Shown piece by piece: positions 53,501 to 64,000 of a stretch of DNA of 64,000 bases (positions within the stretch are counted from its first letter, which is position 1; every line of letters starts with the position of its first letter). The notes beneath the pieces were generated by a model that had not been told where the DNA came from, did no database searches, and was given only the letters and a program-made list of their open reading frames with translations. Source of the DNA: Wuchereria bancrofti. Taxonomy: Eukaryota > Nematoda > Chromadorea > Rhabditida > Onchocercidae. A program made the translations under genes and the position numbers. Where the stretch lies: positions 1,401,292 through 1,465,291 of the forward strand of contig SSBO01000014.1 of NCBI GenBank assembly GCA_005281725.1, read 5' to 3'.

Positions 53501-55690
53501 AATATTTCAGAATATTCTATTATTTGTAAATTTTGTTATGGTCATAATTTGTTCAATCTTTTATATGATGCGACATATTAATTTATTATAAATAAATTAA
53601 TTTAAATATTAATATTAGAAACTATTTTTATACTTCAAGGTAAAAGCATTTTGTTGTTATAAAGCTTATTCTAAGTTGTTTTGAAAATGACTGGGAAACA
53701 ATTCTAGCAAATTCTTTAAACAAATGATGATGATAAAAATCAAATTTAAATCAAATTTCACATAATCTATGTTTGTTTTCTTCATCTATCAAAAAAAAAG
53801 AAGGCTACATTACTAAAGCTAAGCTAAAACACAAGACATCTTTTTTGCACAATTTTCAAACTTTTTTTTTTCACAAATCAATTTTTCTATTTTTCATAAA
53901 TCAATTTCTTCAAAAAATTCAGACTTTCCCTTCAACAAACAGTTTTTCATTTTTTTTTTTAACTAAAAGAAAAAATATTCCATAGAAAATTGATGAAATA
54001 ATTCGCATCTAAACTAAATGTTTGACAAAATTTGTCTTATCATTATCTTATCACTATCATTGTCAATTAAACATTCGAAATGAAATGTTCGAGCATAATA
54101 TGTTTGGCATATATGTTTTATATGAAAATTTAGGTTACTTCATTTATTCATTTCTTTTGGTGTTAAGATAATTTGTAAAAGCTGTTTATTATGGAAGACC
54201 AAAAGGTGAGTCTATTGTCTAATTAAATATGTCACAGGTTAATGAAGCCGAAAAAGAAGGAAATGATTAAGATTGAATGGATAAAGGTGACAATCATAGA
54301 ATCATAGTAGTAAGTGGTAGTCTTATATTGATGTCGTCAACATTGTATTTACTTATTTATTTTTCTCATTTACAATTATTATCGTAGCAATAATAAATGT
54401 GTTATTTACAGAATATAATTTTTAATTGATTGAAATTATTTTACAAAATTTAATTTCAAATAAAAATTTTTTTAGTTGTTATTGAAAAAGACTAAACGAT
54501 AAGACAAATCATGAAAAGTCAAAAATTTTCAACTAAAAACTTTTTACTAAAAAAAACATTAATTTTACTTTTCTTTTTGTTTTTTGATAGATTAATTATA
54601 ATTAATTATTTTCGTCATGTTAGGACATGATTTAAAAAATCAATAAAAGTTAAATGATAAGAGAAATCATGAAAAGTCATTCAAACTATGACTAATAATA
54701 TGATAAAGTGTTTTTTTAACAATTGCTAAGTTCTTGTTTTCAAAAAAGTTCATTACATATAAACAATATTGTTGCTAGCAAAAAAAAAAAGGAAAGCTCA
54801 ATTAGGCTATTTTGGTACCAATGGTACCATCCACTAAGTTGGAACATTTTATTTGAGAATTTTAGAAATGATCAATTTGATTATTACATTTTATCATTAC
54901 AGAATGTTTTGGTTGTTGAAATACGTAACGAATAGTCAGCCGCAAAAGTCAAAAACAGATGAAAAAAGAAAAAGAAAAAAAAATTTAAAATAATTCGATA
55001 AAAAAAAATTTGCTTTGCTTCTTCCATTTTATCCTTTTGCTTCAATTTTCTAAATTCATTTTTGTTGCTTTATTCAACTAACTGTTAAAACAGTTATTAT
55101 TTTTTTGATAGACAAATATTTAATTCTTAAAAAAAATATATAATTTAACAATTGTTAATTTTTTCAAATTTAAATTTTATCTTATGAGAATCACATGTAT
55201 TTTTGGAACAGATAGAGTGGTAATTGATTTAATTCACAGTTCTTGGATTTTAAGCAAAAAGTTTCGTGAATTTTAGCATTTAAAATATATGCTAATTTCA
55301 CTGTGTGTTGAAAATTCGATTAGTCCACTACATTTTTAATTTTTAGAAATTTTTTCATCTTTTTGCGATTAACATAATTGATAATTTAATTGTTGGTTTA
55401 ACATTGTGAAAATTTCGGAACTGTTATTACTTTTAAAATTGTGACTTTCAAAATTTGAGTTAATTGTGACTTTTAAAATTTAAATTTTTCAAAAATTTAT
55501 TTTACGATTCAATTTATTTATCCTAACTTTTAAAACAATGCTAATTTTTTTGTGGCAAATCTTTCATAACAATTAGAGGAAGTAATTTAGTTGCTCAATT
55601 ATTAACATGTTTTTTTCATTTCATTTTTTATAAGTTTTAATTAAATGAAAGAAAATATCTTAGTCAGGCTGGAAAGTTTGTTTGCATTTC
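47521..55690. other. about 8 kb intergenic, no gene seen
   Basis: Low-complexity A+T-rich DNA. It contains a (CAA)n tract at about 51639-51661, a 43-bp tandem duplication at 50657-50742, and a perfect 12-bp palindrome TCACGTACGTGA near 52973. Open frames here are Phe/Ser/Lys-rich noise. Part of its right end must serve as promoter for the FN3/MAM gene. Confidence 0.5.
50657..50742. repeat. 43-bp tandem duplication
   Basis: Copies at 50657-50699 and 50700-50742, each starting GCAAAATTATT and containing TTACCGTAATATCA and ACCTATTGTT, with a few differences. Confidence 0.85.
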
Positions 55691-55692
55691 AG
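55686..55692 (+). promoter_or_regulatory. candidate SL trans-splice acceptor of the FN3/MAM gene
   Basis: CATTTCAG ending at 55692, 24 nt before the ATG at 55717. The leader also contains a two-codon upstream ORF (ATG CAA TGA, 55712-55720) that overlaps the main start. Confidence 0.5.
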
Positions 55693-55716
55693 AAAAATTG
55701 ACAGCAATAAAATGCA

Positions 55717-58700
55717 ATGAGACAAAATTTTAACAATTTTATTGCATTTCTTTTTTCGTTACTCAATGCATTTCACTGGCTGTCACAAACTGTCGCACAA
55801 GAAGGTATTATTCATTTTTTATCATCGATTAATTCTTTTTTACAACTTCTCTTATTTTTTTCACTTATTTTCTGTATTTTTTTCTTTTGAACTTCTTAAT
55901 AAATTCTTTTTTTAAAAATTTTTTTCACAAAACTATTTTAGATTAGCATAGTTAACTAATACCAGTAATTTTGAATATTCAGAAGAGATTTCATGAAATA
56001 TTATTTTAAATGATAATGGAACAGAAATTGTAAAGCAAGAAATTGTAGAAACATAACTGATTTAGAAAAATTATTCGATGAAAGAAAAAAGAAAACTTAG
56101 AAAAGATAAATGTTTCTTTGAAGAGAAAAAAAAATTGTTTTTGTTAAGAATGGCGTGTTCCGGATATGCCGGAAAATGTACATTGGAAAACGGATGATAA
56201 TAGCATAACAATATGGTGGAATCCACCAGCTACAGCTGATGAAATATTGGTTCGTGGTTATACGATATCATACGGAATTGGAACACCAAATCGACGTGTA
56301 ATTATTGAAGGAGCTAATACCAATGCTTTTACAATTAATAAACTTAGTTAGCAAATTTAAATTTGTCAAATTTTATTTTTTAACATAAATTTCATTTACT
56401 TTGAAATAACAAAAATATGTGCGTAAACTTTTATTTATTAATTAGATAAGCTTAATGAAAATGAAAATTGCTTCATAATTATTTTGATAAAAAATAAAGG
56501 TTTTCAATTAAACGTATTCTTAATTCAAATTTTGGATTTGAATTTTGAATTTAGATTCAATGAATTCAAAAATTTTGTTTAAATTTTGCAATCAATTATT
56601 ATTATGGTACATGAAATTTAAATTTTTCCAATTTTTTTTTCAGAATCTAATACAACATATGTTTTTGCATTAACTGCATATAATGAAGCAGATGGTGAAG
56701 ATTCAGAAAAGTTTTTTTTCACCGCTACTACCGAAATTGGAAAAAGTTCAGGTAATAGATCTATCATTGTGAGTAAAACAATAATTTCAAAATAAGTCTT
56801 AGATAAATATTTTAGTTGGATATTAAAAAAACATACATATTCAAAATTTTAATTTTAAATGTAAAATATTCATACATGTAATTTAATCATAGTAAATAAA
56901 ATTATATTATATATTTACAGATAATATTTAACTAATAATAAATGCATAAAATAATCTAAGAGTCAATAAGTTCTATATTATTGTACTCCACCTACAAATT
57001 ATATTAATAGAAATTGTTATTTAATTTGATTCTTTATTTTGTTAATAATATAACAAAAAAAAAATTGCTTTTGCTTTTTTGTTCGATAAAATTATAGCAA
57101 AAAATATGCTTAGAGAAGTTAAAATTATGTCATCAAAGTTTTGTTTCATTTATTAAATTGGAATTTAAAAAAAAGAAATTTAGATGAGCAATTGATTAAT
57201 TTACAAAGACCAACAAATGTTAATGCAAATGCTATTTCACCCACTGAAATTTCAATACAATGGACGGATCCAAATGTTGATATTTATTATGATCATCAAT
57301 CTGAAAGCATCAGATCATTATTTCGAAAACGAAAATACGTAATACAGTATGTAACTAATAAATTTTTTTGAAAAATTTAAATTCAAAAAAAAATTTTAAT
57401 CTTAATAGATGTTTGTAAACAATTATTTGGGAAAATTGCAAGTTAAAATTATAAGCATTAAAATGGTATGTGTAAAATAAAATTTGTTCACAAACTTTTA
57501 TCCTATTTTACTTTTTCCATCTATTATTTGGTACAGTATATATGATACTGTATTTGTATTGTACAGTAAACTTTTTTGTTATTTCAGATACGGTGAATAT
57601 CAATCACTGAATTTAGAAAAAGTAACATCAGCAGTACCATATGTGCTTCTTAGTAATCTACAACCAGCAACAGACTACGAAATTATCATTAAAATAATTT
57701 TGCCAAATGGGATCGAATCAGCATGGACTATTCGAGAAGTTGTCCAAACTTTACCGAATGGTAGACAATTTAATAAATTTTATACTTTTTAAATTTTTAA
57801 ACTATTTTACATTTCTAAAAAAAAAAAATTAATTTAAGTAGCATTAATGGGTGGATCAAAGCTAATTGAACTTCGATTCAATTTTGAGCAATCAGAAAAA
57901 TGTTTCTTCTATTCTGATTCATCAGCTCCACTGCAATGGAAAATGATTGAAGCTAAAAGTTATGATGAATTAAAGGGTCGATCAGGTATGTATTTTGTTA
58001 TATTTATGATTAAATAATTGAAATTTAGAATCAAATTGAAAATGAATTTACGAATTATGCTTAACACTGTTAAAGATTATCACAATTACAAAGTGATAAA
58101 TTTAAAATTTATTGCTAGAAATTTTTACAGCAAAGCATTTTGTAAGCTTGCAATCAACAATATTTGATAAGAATTATGGTCATTTAATATCGACACCAAT
58201 CATTCTTAATGATAATAATTATTGTCTAAGTGTATGGATTTATGTTAAGCAATTCAGCAAAGGTTGGCATTATGAAATATTCGAAATTATTCAAATATTT
58301 CAAATTGTTTCAGAAAGAAGTCAAATTGATTTCAGATTTTCATATATCAAATAAATATAGATATTATAAAATTTTTTTTTCATACTTCAAAGAAATGACT
58401 GAGTAAATCTTTAATTTTATTTTTTTTATAATTTTATAAAAAAAAATTTTATAAAAAATTTTATGCATTGATATGTTAATCTTAGTAGTGTTTTTTTCAA
58501 TGTTGCAGAATTTTAAGAAAATTAATTTCTAAATAAAATCAAAACTATTGAGAGTTTAGAAATTTTAAAGTAATGTTTTCTTTTTGAAATTAAAATTTTA
58601 AAAGTTATATTAATTTAAATTACGATATCTTTAGGTACACTCACTATTGCATTACTACGTAAAGAGAAACACTACGATGATTCCAATAATTTATTCATAG

Positions 58701-59194
58701 GAAGATTAGAAGAAATGCCAAAAGAGCAATGGCATCATTCACTTTTAGATTTTGTTAATTCACGTCATGTATTTCAGGTTTTTTTTATTACCAAAATCAT
58801 TTTTTGAATTTTAATTTAATTTGAAAATAATTGTTTTTTACTAAGTGTTATGAAAATTTCCATCTATTTTGCAGTGCATTTTCACTTGTAATAACAAAAA
58901 AAAAATGCAAAATTTTGAGCTTTAAACTTTGAGCTATGCAAATTTTATAAAGTTAATATATTTTAAAAACCAAATTTTAAAAGGATGCTAAATTTTGTAA
59001 AATTTCAATGTTTACAAACAACTGATCAATTATTTTAAATTATTTCGCAATGATTTCTTCAGATATCATTCAAAGTGAGAAAAGAAGATGGTAATCAATT
59101 TTGGTTAGCTTTAGACGACATTGCCCTACATTACGGAAAGTGTAATAGTGATCCGGATGCACCTTTACGGGATAATGGACAATTTGAATGTTAG
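55717..59194 (+). CDS. secreted or surface protein: signal peptide, two FN3 domains, MAM domain
   Basis: Exons 55717-55804, 56149-56346, 56644-56751, 57184-57346, 57588-57760, 57839-57985, 58131-58262, 58635-58777 and from 59063; every junction keeps phase. Residues 1-27 are a signal peptide. FN3-1 (about 34-130) contains WWNPP and RGYTISYGIGTP, a pattern very like DCC/neogenin FN3 domains. FN3-2 (about 139-241) contains SIQWTDP and LSNLQPATDYEI. The MAM domain (about 250-411) shows RFNFEQSEKC, CLSVWIYV...GTLTIALL, and FWLALDDIALHYGKC. MAM domains normally have four cysteines; here only C265, C324 and C411 are in place, with Arg256 where the first should be. Reading through exon 9 ends FEC-TAG at 59194 (427 aa), but GAAT/GTTAGT at 59189/59190 is also a plausible donor, so more domains may follow. 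Adhesion or receptor function is inferred; the orthologue is unknown. Confidence 0.85.
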
Positions 59195-59311
59195 TTTAAA
59201 ATCATTAAAAATTACATCTTTTTCCTTTTTTTCAATTAATTCTTTTTATCAATTTATTCTAAAGAAATAATCCCTAAAAACATTTTCTTTTTTTTTTTTG
59301 TCTCAATTATA

Positions 59312-59317
59312 AATAAA
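59312..59317 (+). terminator. candidate poly(A) signal after the FN3/MAM stop
   Basis: AATAAA about 120 nt after the TAG at 59192-59194. It mildly favours termination in exon 9, but such motifs are common in this DNA. Confidence 0.3.
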
Positions 59318-61024
59318 ATAAAATACACACAATTCAAAGATTTCATTGAATTAAATTAATAGGATATAAAAAGTGATTAAATTTGATTTTTACTACAAAA
59401 CATTTAGAAAATAGACTCGATTTTTTCAATTTTGTAATTTCCATTAATTTAATCCAATCAGCGCTTTTTTTTTGAAAAAATTTTATTTGCTGTGTATTAC
59501 ATTAAAAAGGAAACATAACATTGTTAGACATTTTTATATGAACTTCAAACAATAAAAATAAGTTTACTAATTTAATGTCTTGCAGAATTTAATATAATAC
59601 TTAATTCCTTAATTGAATTATTTTGTGTTGTCTTAACAATAAATGGGCTTTTTCCATCAAATTTAGAAAAAAAATTTATTTTTCTCACCAAAGGTTGCAC
59701 TAATTATTCTTTTGTTTAAAAAAAAATTATGAAATATTTCAGAAGATTGTTTTTTTTTAGAAAATAATTGCTTTTTTGGATCTAAAAATGGTAAATGGGA
59801 AAAATAAAAATACACCCAAATATTTTACAAAATATTGCATTTTCCTAATTACTGTTCAATCGATAAGTCAAAAAGATAAAATTTAGCTGATTAAATTAAG
59901 TAATTGAGTAATTAAGTTCTTAGCACTTTCATGTCTAAGCAAGCAAGAATTCGAATATTTAAATTTAGTTAACTTTTTTAATATCATAAAATTGAGTGTT
60001 TTTATAACATTACAAACATTTGATAATTTCAGTTGCACTTTTTTTTTGTTAATCTAAAATTTTATTTGATTAGTTGTGATTAATTACAATATGCTATGAC
60101 ATTGATGTTAAATTTAGTAATTTAATATTTTGTCATGTTGTATATAAAAATAGACAAGTAATTTAATTTAAAACTAGTCTACTAATTCAGGCCAACTTCC
60201 ACACTGCTTTATTTGATAATCATTGTTATGTCACATCCTCAAGGCATTTAATATATTTTGCTTAATATATTTTTTTCAAAATAATTGAAGTATGCAAATT
60301 TCTATCATTTATAAATTCAAATTTTTATAACTAGTTAATCTAAATTTAATATTTTTCATTTATTATCTGATAATTTATTTCAAAAATAATTTAAGTACAG
60401 AAATTTTTGACAATACGCGCAAAATCTTTTTTATGAAACTTATCCTGAAAATTTTTAGCATCTTATGCTTATTAATAATTATTAATAATGTGTAACCAAT
60501 GTAATTTTTAAAAAGATATTTTTTAAAAAAGTAATCTTAAAATTTTTTAACATTTCATGCTTATTATTGATAAGTAGCCAAGAAATTAGATGTAAGTTAA
60601 ATATATTAAAATTTTTATTTTTTCTTTTTTTGACTTTTCAAATATTTCATTTTTTTTTTTCATCTATTTTGTATGTATTTCTTTTTAACATGCAAAAAAA
60701 GCATGCATGAATGAATTGCATACATATTATGCATGCTTTTTATGCATTACACGCTGGGAAAGTAGAACTGCAACATTTGTTTTCTTTTTTTTTTCACTTT
60801 TTCCTGCTTTTTATACAACAAAAAGAGAGAAAAAAAAAGTGGAAACGTCATGAATCATTCATTCATTCTTTTATATATTGCAACTCTTAAAATTTGCATC
60901 ATTTTTGATATGATTATTTATTGATAAGAAAAGCTATCAAATTATCAAATAATTTCATTTAATTTCCTTCATATCATTTTTTCATTTCAATTTTTTTTAT
61001 TTTTTATTTTAAGGTTAAATTATA

Positions 61025-61076
61025 ATTTCGCTCGTTTTTTTTTTCTCAAATTAATCAAAAAAGAAAAAAACGAGCA
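61025..61076. repeat. short inverted repeat GCTCG(T)n / (A)nCGAGC
   Basis: GCTCG followed by a T run and TCT pairs with AGA, an A run and CGAGC about 20 bases later. It looks like an A/T-run palindrome rather than a functional site. Confidence 0.6.
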
Positions 61077-62746
61077 AAATGATAATATTAAAAATTCAAT
61101 CAAAAATTTCCACTTTTTTTTGTTGTAATAAGAAATTGAATAAAATTACGGAAACTTTCTTTTTTTTCTGTTAAATTAAACTGATATTCAAAGAAATAAA
61201 ATTTTTTTTCTTTCTTTTTTGAAATTTTATTCGTAACAATAAGTGAAATAATTATTGTAATTATTGTTTGAGTTATTTGTTTATTACAATTTCTTTCCAA
61301 ATAAATCATTTATTTACTTTTTCTTTTAAATTATAATATTATATCCATTTTTGCTTTCTTTTTTGAAAAAGTGAAAAATTTTATGAATTAATAATAAAAA
61401 TAATTTCACATTTTAAATTACATTTTTAATAGAATAAAATCGCTCTCTATAAATAAACAAAATTAATTATGATAAATGTTAGAATAATTAATTACATTAA
61501 GCTACAATGATATACAAACAGTAAGTTCAAATGTTGTTGATTACAATGCACATTTTACTCGCATTATTAATTAACAAATTTAAATAAAATTAATTATTAC
61601 ATAAAACAACAATAAACAACTCTGATTACTATATGCAGTAAGGTTAAACAAAGTTAATTGAAAATGCTTAATTAACAAAATTTTTATAACAATGCCTTAT
61701 ATATCCAAATTATTCCATTATAAACTTCCATAACTAAAATAGAACTATAGTTTATTTCAAAATCAGAAATTTAATTAATTGTTAAAGATTATTAAACGCT
61801 GTTACAAAAAAAAAAAAAAGATTGAATAGGAACAAATGTGTGATAAAGAATCTCAAAAAAACAAAAAAATTTCTTTTTAAAATGATTCTCAAAAAAATTA
61901 TTAGCATAGAAAGTAAATGAAAATCAAATTTAATTAAATTTCTATTTAAAAATTTTATGATTAAAATTAAATTTCTAGATTTCCTTGTTATTTTTTTAAA
62001 ATTCGTCCACTTTTTTTCTCTTTTTTTGTAGGTTTATGATTGCTTAACAATTGCCAATTCTTTTTTTCACTTCCAAATATTTGTTGCAAGCATAAAATTT
62101 TTTTATTATATGTCAATAAAATTCGATACATAACCTTTGACATGAGATAAGTGTTCTCAATTATTCAAAATTTCATTTCTTAAATTGCTCGAAGGGTTTC
62201 GTTTTGATTAATTAATTGCTCACTAATTAAAGATCACAATGCGTTAAAATGCAAATTATGCGGTTAAAAATGGAAATGTAATTTTTTTTGGAGAGAAATT
62301 TGTAAATGAATTGCGCTAACCGTCTGAGCGTAATTATTTTCATTTATCAAATTAGTATTCGCCGTTTTGATGTGACCGCAATTTGTTGTACAGTTAACAA
62401 AAAATTCAAACACAATTTAAACATTGAAATTATAGCAAACTACAAATCAAAAAAAAAACGGATTAAAACAAATAACATATCGTAAAGAGATAATTAATAC
62501 ATACTTTTTGAAATAATAAAAAATTATTTAAACAAGTAATTTGACACCCATAAAAAGATAACACTTAAAAATGAATAAATAACAAATAAAAACACACAAT
62601 CAGTTTGAAAAAAAAGTGAAAGAAGCAATGTGGAGCAAAAAAAAAAATAATAATTAATTAAAAATTAGAAAATAAGGATTATAAATTTTATAAAATAAAA
62701 ATGCTTTAATGAATATAAAAAGCGAAATGTGCAATTGTTTCGTTAG

Positions 62747-62795
62747 AATTTCTTCCTATCATTTTTTCAACAATCGGAAATGATAGGAAAGAATT
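62747..62795. repeat. 18-bp hairpin
   Basis: Arms 62747-62764 and 62778-62795 pair with two adjacent mismatches around a 13-nt loop. The stem core is CCTATCATTT / AAATGATAGG. Confidence 0.75.
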
Positions 62796-64000
62796 AAAAA
62801 ATATTGGAATAAAATAAATTTCTAATTTGTCAATAAATTTGAACAATTATAAAAAAAAATTATAAAAGCTAAGAGAACAAAATGTTGTGAATTTCTAATT
62901 GTTTTTGTTCGTTAAATATTTATTAAAATTTGCTAAGACTGATTTTACTAATTAATAACCTAACAATTTCTCTTTTTCTGCTAAAAAATATCAAAATTTT
63001 TCTTTTTTTTTGTTAAATAATTTTACTGATACAAAAAAGAAAAGGAAAGAGGATGAGAAAAAAAAGATGAAACGATTATTTACAATTGATAAATTAATTT
63101 TTTGAAAATTTCATAAGAATTTGCATATGAAAAAATGCATGGTTCACATAGAAATTGCACATAGCAATTATATTAATCTTTTTTTTTTACTTTTTATTGT
63201 TATAATAAATTGATCATTCAATAAGAATAGCAATAACAATAATAAGAGAAAAATCAATTATATGCGGTCAATGAAATGCCGTGTGAAATGATTGAATAAA
63301 TTTTGCGAAAAATTTTTGTCAATCATTTTTATAAAAAGAAAAAAATGTGCAAGAGAGAGAGAGAGAAAAAAACAATTCGTTAATAAAAAGTAAACAAATA
63401 ATTCAATTATTAAAGTAAATAAGCAATTTAAATGTGGTTAATCACATCTTTTTATCATATCAATTCACTTCGATATTATATGAAATTGATTATTTTTATG
63501 ATTAGATAATAAAAAATTTTAAATTCTACTGCTTAAATATAATTAAATAAGTATGTGATGTGAAAGTATTTTGTGAAAACGTTTTATTAATTATTAAATT
63601 ATTTGTTTGAATATTTTCATTGAAATATTATAATTTATCTGATATGTTGTTAGCTCATTATAGCTTAATTTAAAATTTATCTTTTGACTTGTTAGAAAAA
63701 TATTTAAGGAATATATTTTCATTCATATAACATCGACTAGTAATATTTAATTAAAAGTCTTTTTTTATAGCCAACTTAAAAAAATGTAAAATAATTAGAA
63801 CAACATTTTTTATTTTATTTCTTATTGATTTTATAAGTGATAATTTAATGATACATTTATAATTCAATGCATATAATACTACAAATATTTCACCGCACTA
63901 TTAATGCTATTATTATTATTATAATTATTATAATTTAATATTATTGTTATACTAATTGTTATTGTTATTATTACTATTTATTATCATTATTGTTATTGTC

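Larger units (their letters stand above)
59318..64000. other. about 4.7 kb without a recognised exon
   Basis: Extremely A+T-rich with many homopolymers, a (GA)n tract at about 63352-63366, and ATT-type microsatellite at the right edge (about 63900-64000). No coding exon was recognised on either strand. If the FN3/MAM gene continues, this is one long intron. Confidence 0.5.

Noticed and set aside
62300..62345. GCGCTAACCGTCTGAGCG segment resembling part of a tRNA
   Set aside because: No matching A box, B box or acceptor stem could be placed on either strand.

Overview
The window is A+T-rich eukaryotic DNA with short exons, mostly T-rich 3' splice sites, and a usable splice acceptor a few tens of bases upstream of every start codon I could place. 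With the gene content (an MROH1 gene, an SLC19/FOLT carrier, Ly-6-like secreted proteins, an FN3/MAM protein), this points to a nematode, most likely a spirurid or filarial-type worm. The species assignment is inference. No bacterial operon, CRISPR array or rRNA was seen.

Layout. 1-256: a possible broken coding remnant at the window edge. 495-16317 (minus): a complete 37-exon MROH1-type HEAT-repeat gene, whose reading phase closes at every junction (1731 aa). 16.3-20.0 kb: intergenic. 19975-21168 and 23281-25103 (plus): two tandem paralogues encoding secreted ten-cysteine Ly-6/uPAR-like proteins with the same three-exon layout; the second carries a long Thr/Ser/Glu-rich mucin-like tail with a 51-bp repeat. 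27059-31035 (minus): a complete nine-exon SLC19 (folate/thiamine carrier family) gene. 34.76-35.87 kb: a broken partial copy of the 3' half of that gene, with a 467-bp core that is base-identical to the source, introns included.

35.9-40.3 kb: no gene seen. 40272-41848: a large inverted-repeat element with two arms of about 550 bp and a diverged third copy between them. 41.8-47.5 kb: a stretch visibly less A+T-rich than its surroundings, with unassigned coding-like relics and a long imperfect hairpin. 47.5-55.7 kb: low-complexity intergenic DNA. 55717-59194 (plus): a nine-exon gene for a secreted or surface protein with a signal peptide, two FN3 domains and one MAM domain; whether it stops at 59194 or continues past the window is unresolved. 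59.2-64 kb: no exon recognised.

The genes do not form an obvious pathway. MROH1 is a cytosolic/lysosomal HEAT-repeat factor, SLC19 a plasma-membrane vitamin carrier, and the Ly-6-like and FN3/MAM proteins are extracellular. The parts most worth a second look are the inverted-repeat element, the SLC19 duplication with its identical core, the mucin-tailed Ly-6-like paralogue, and several long hairpins.
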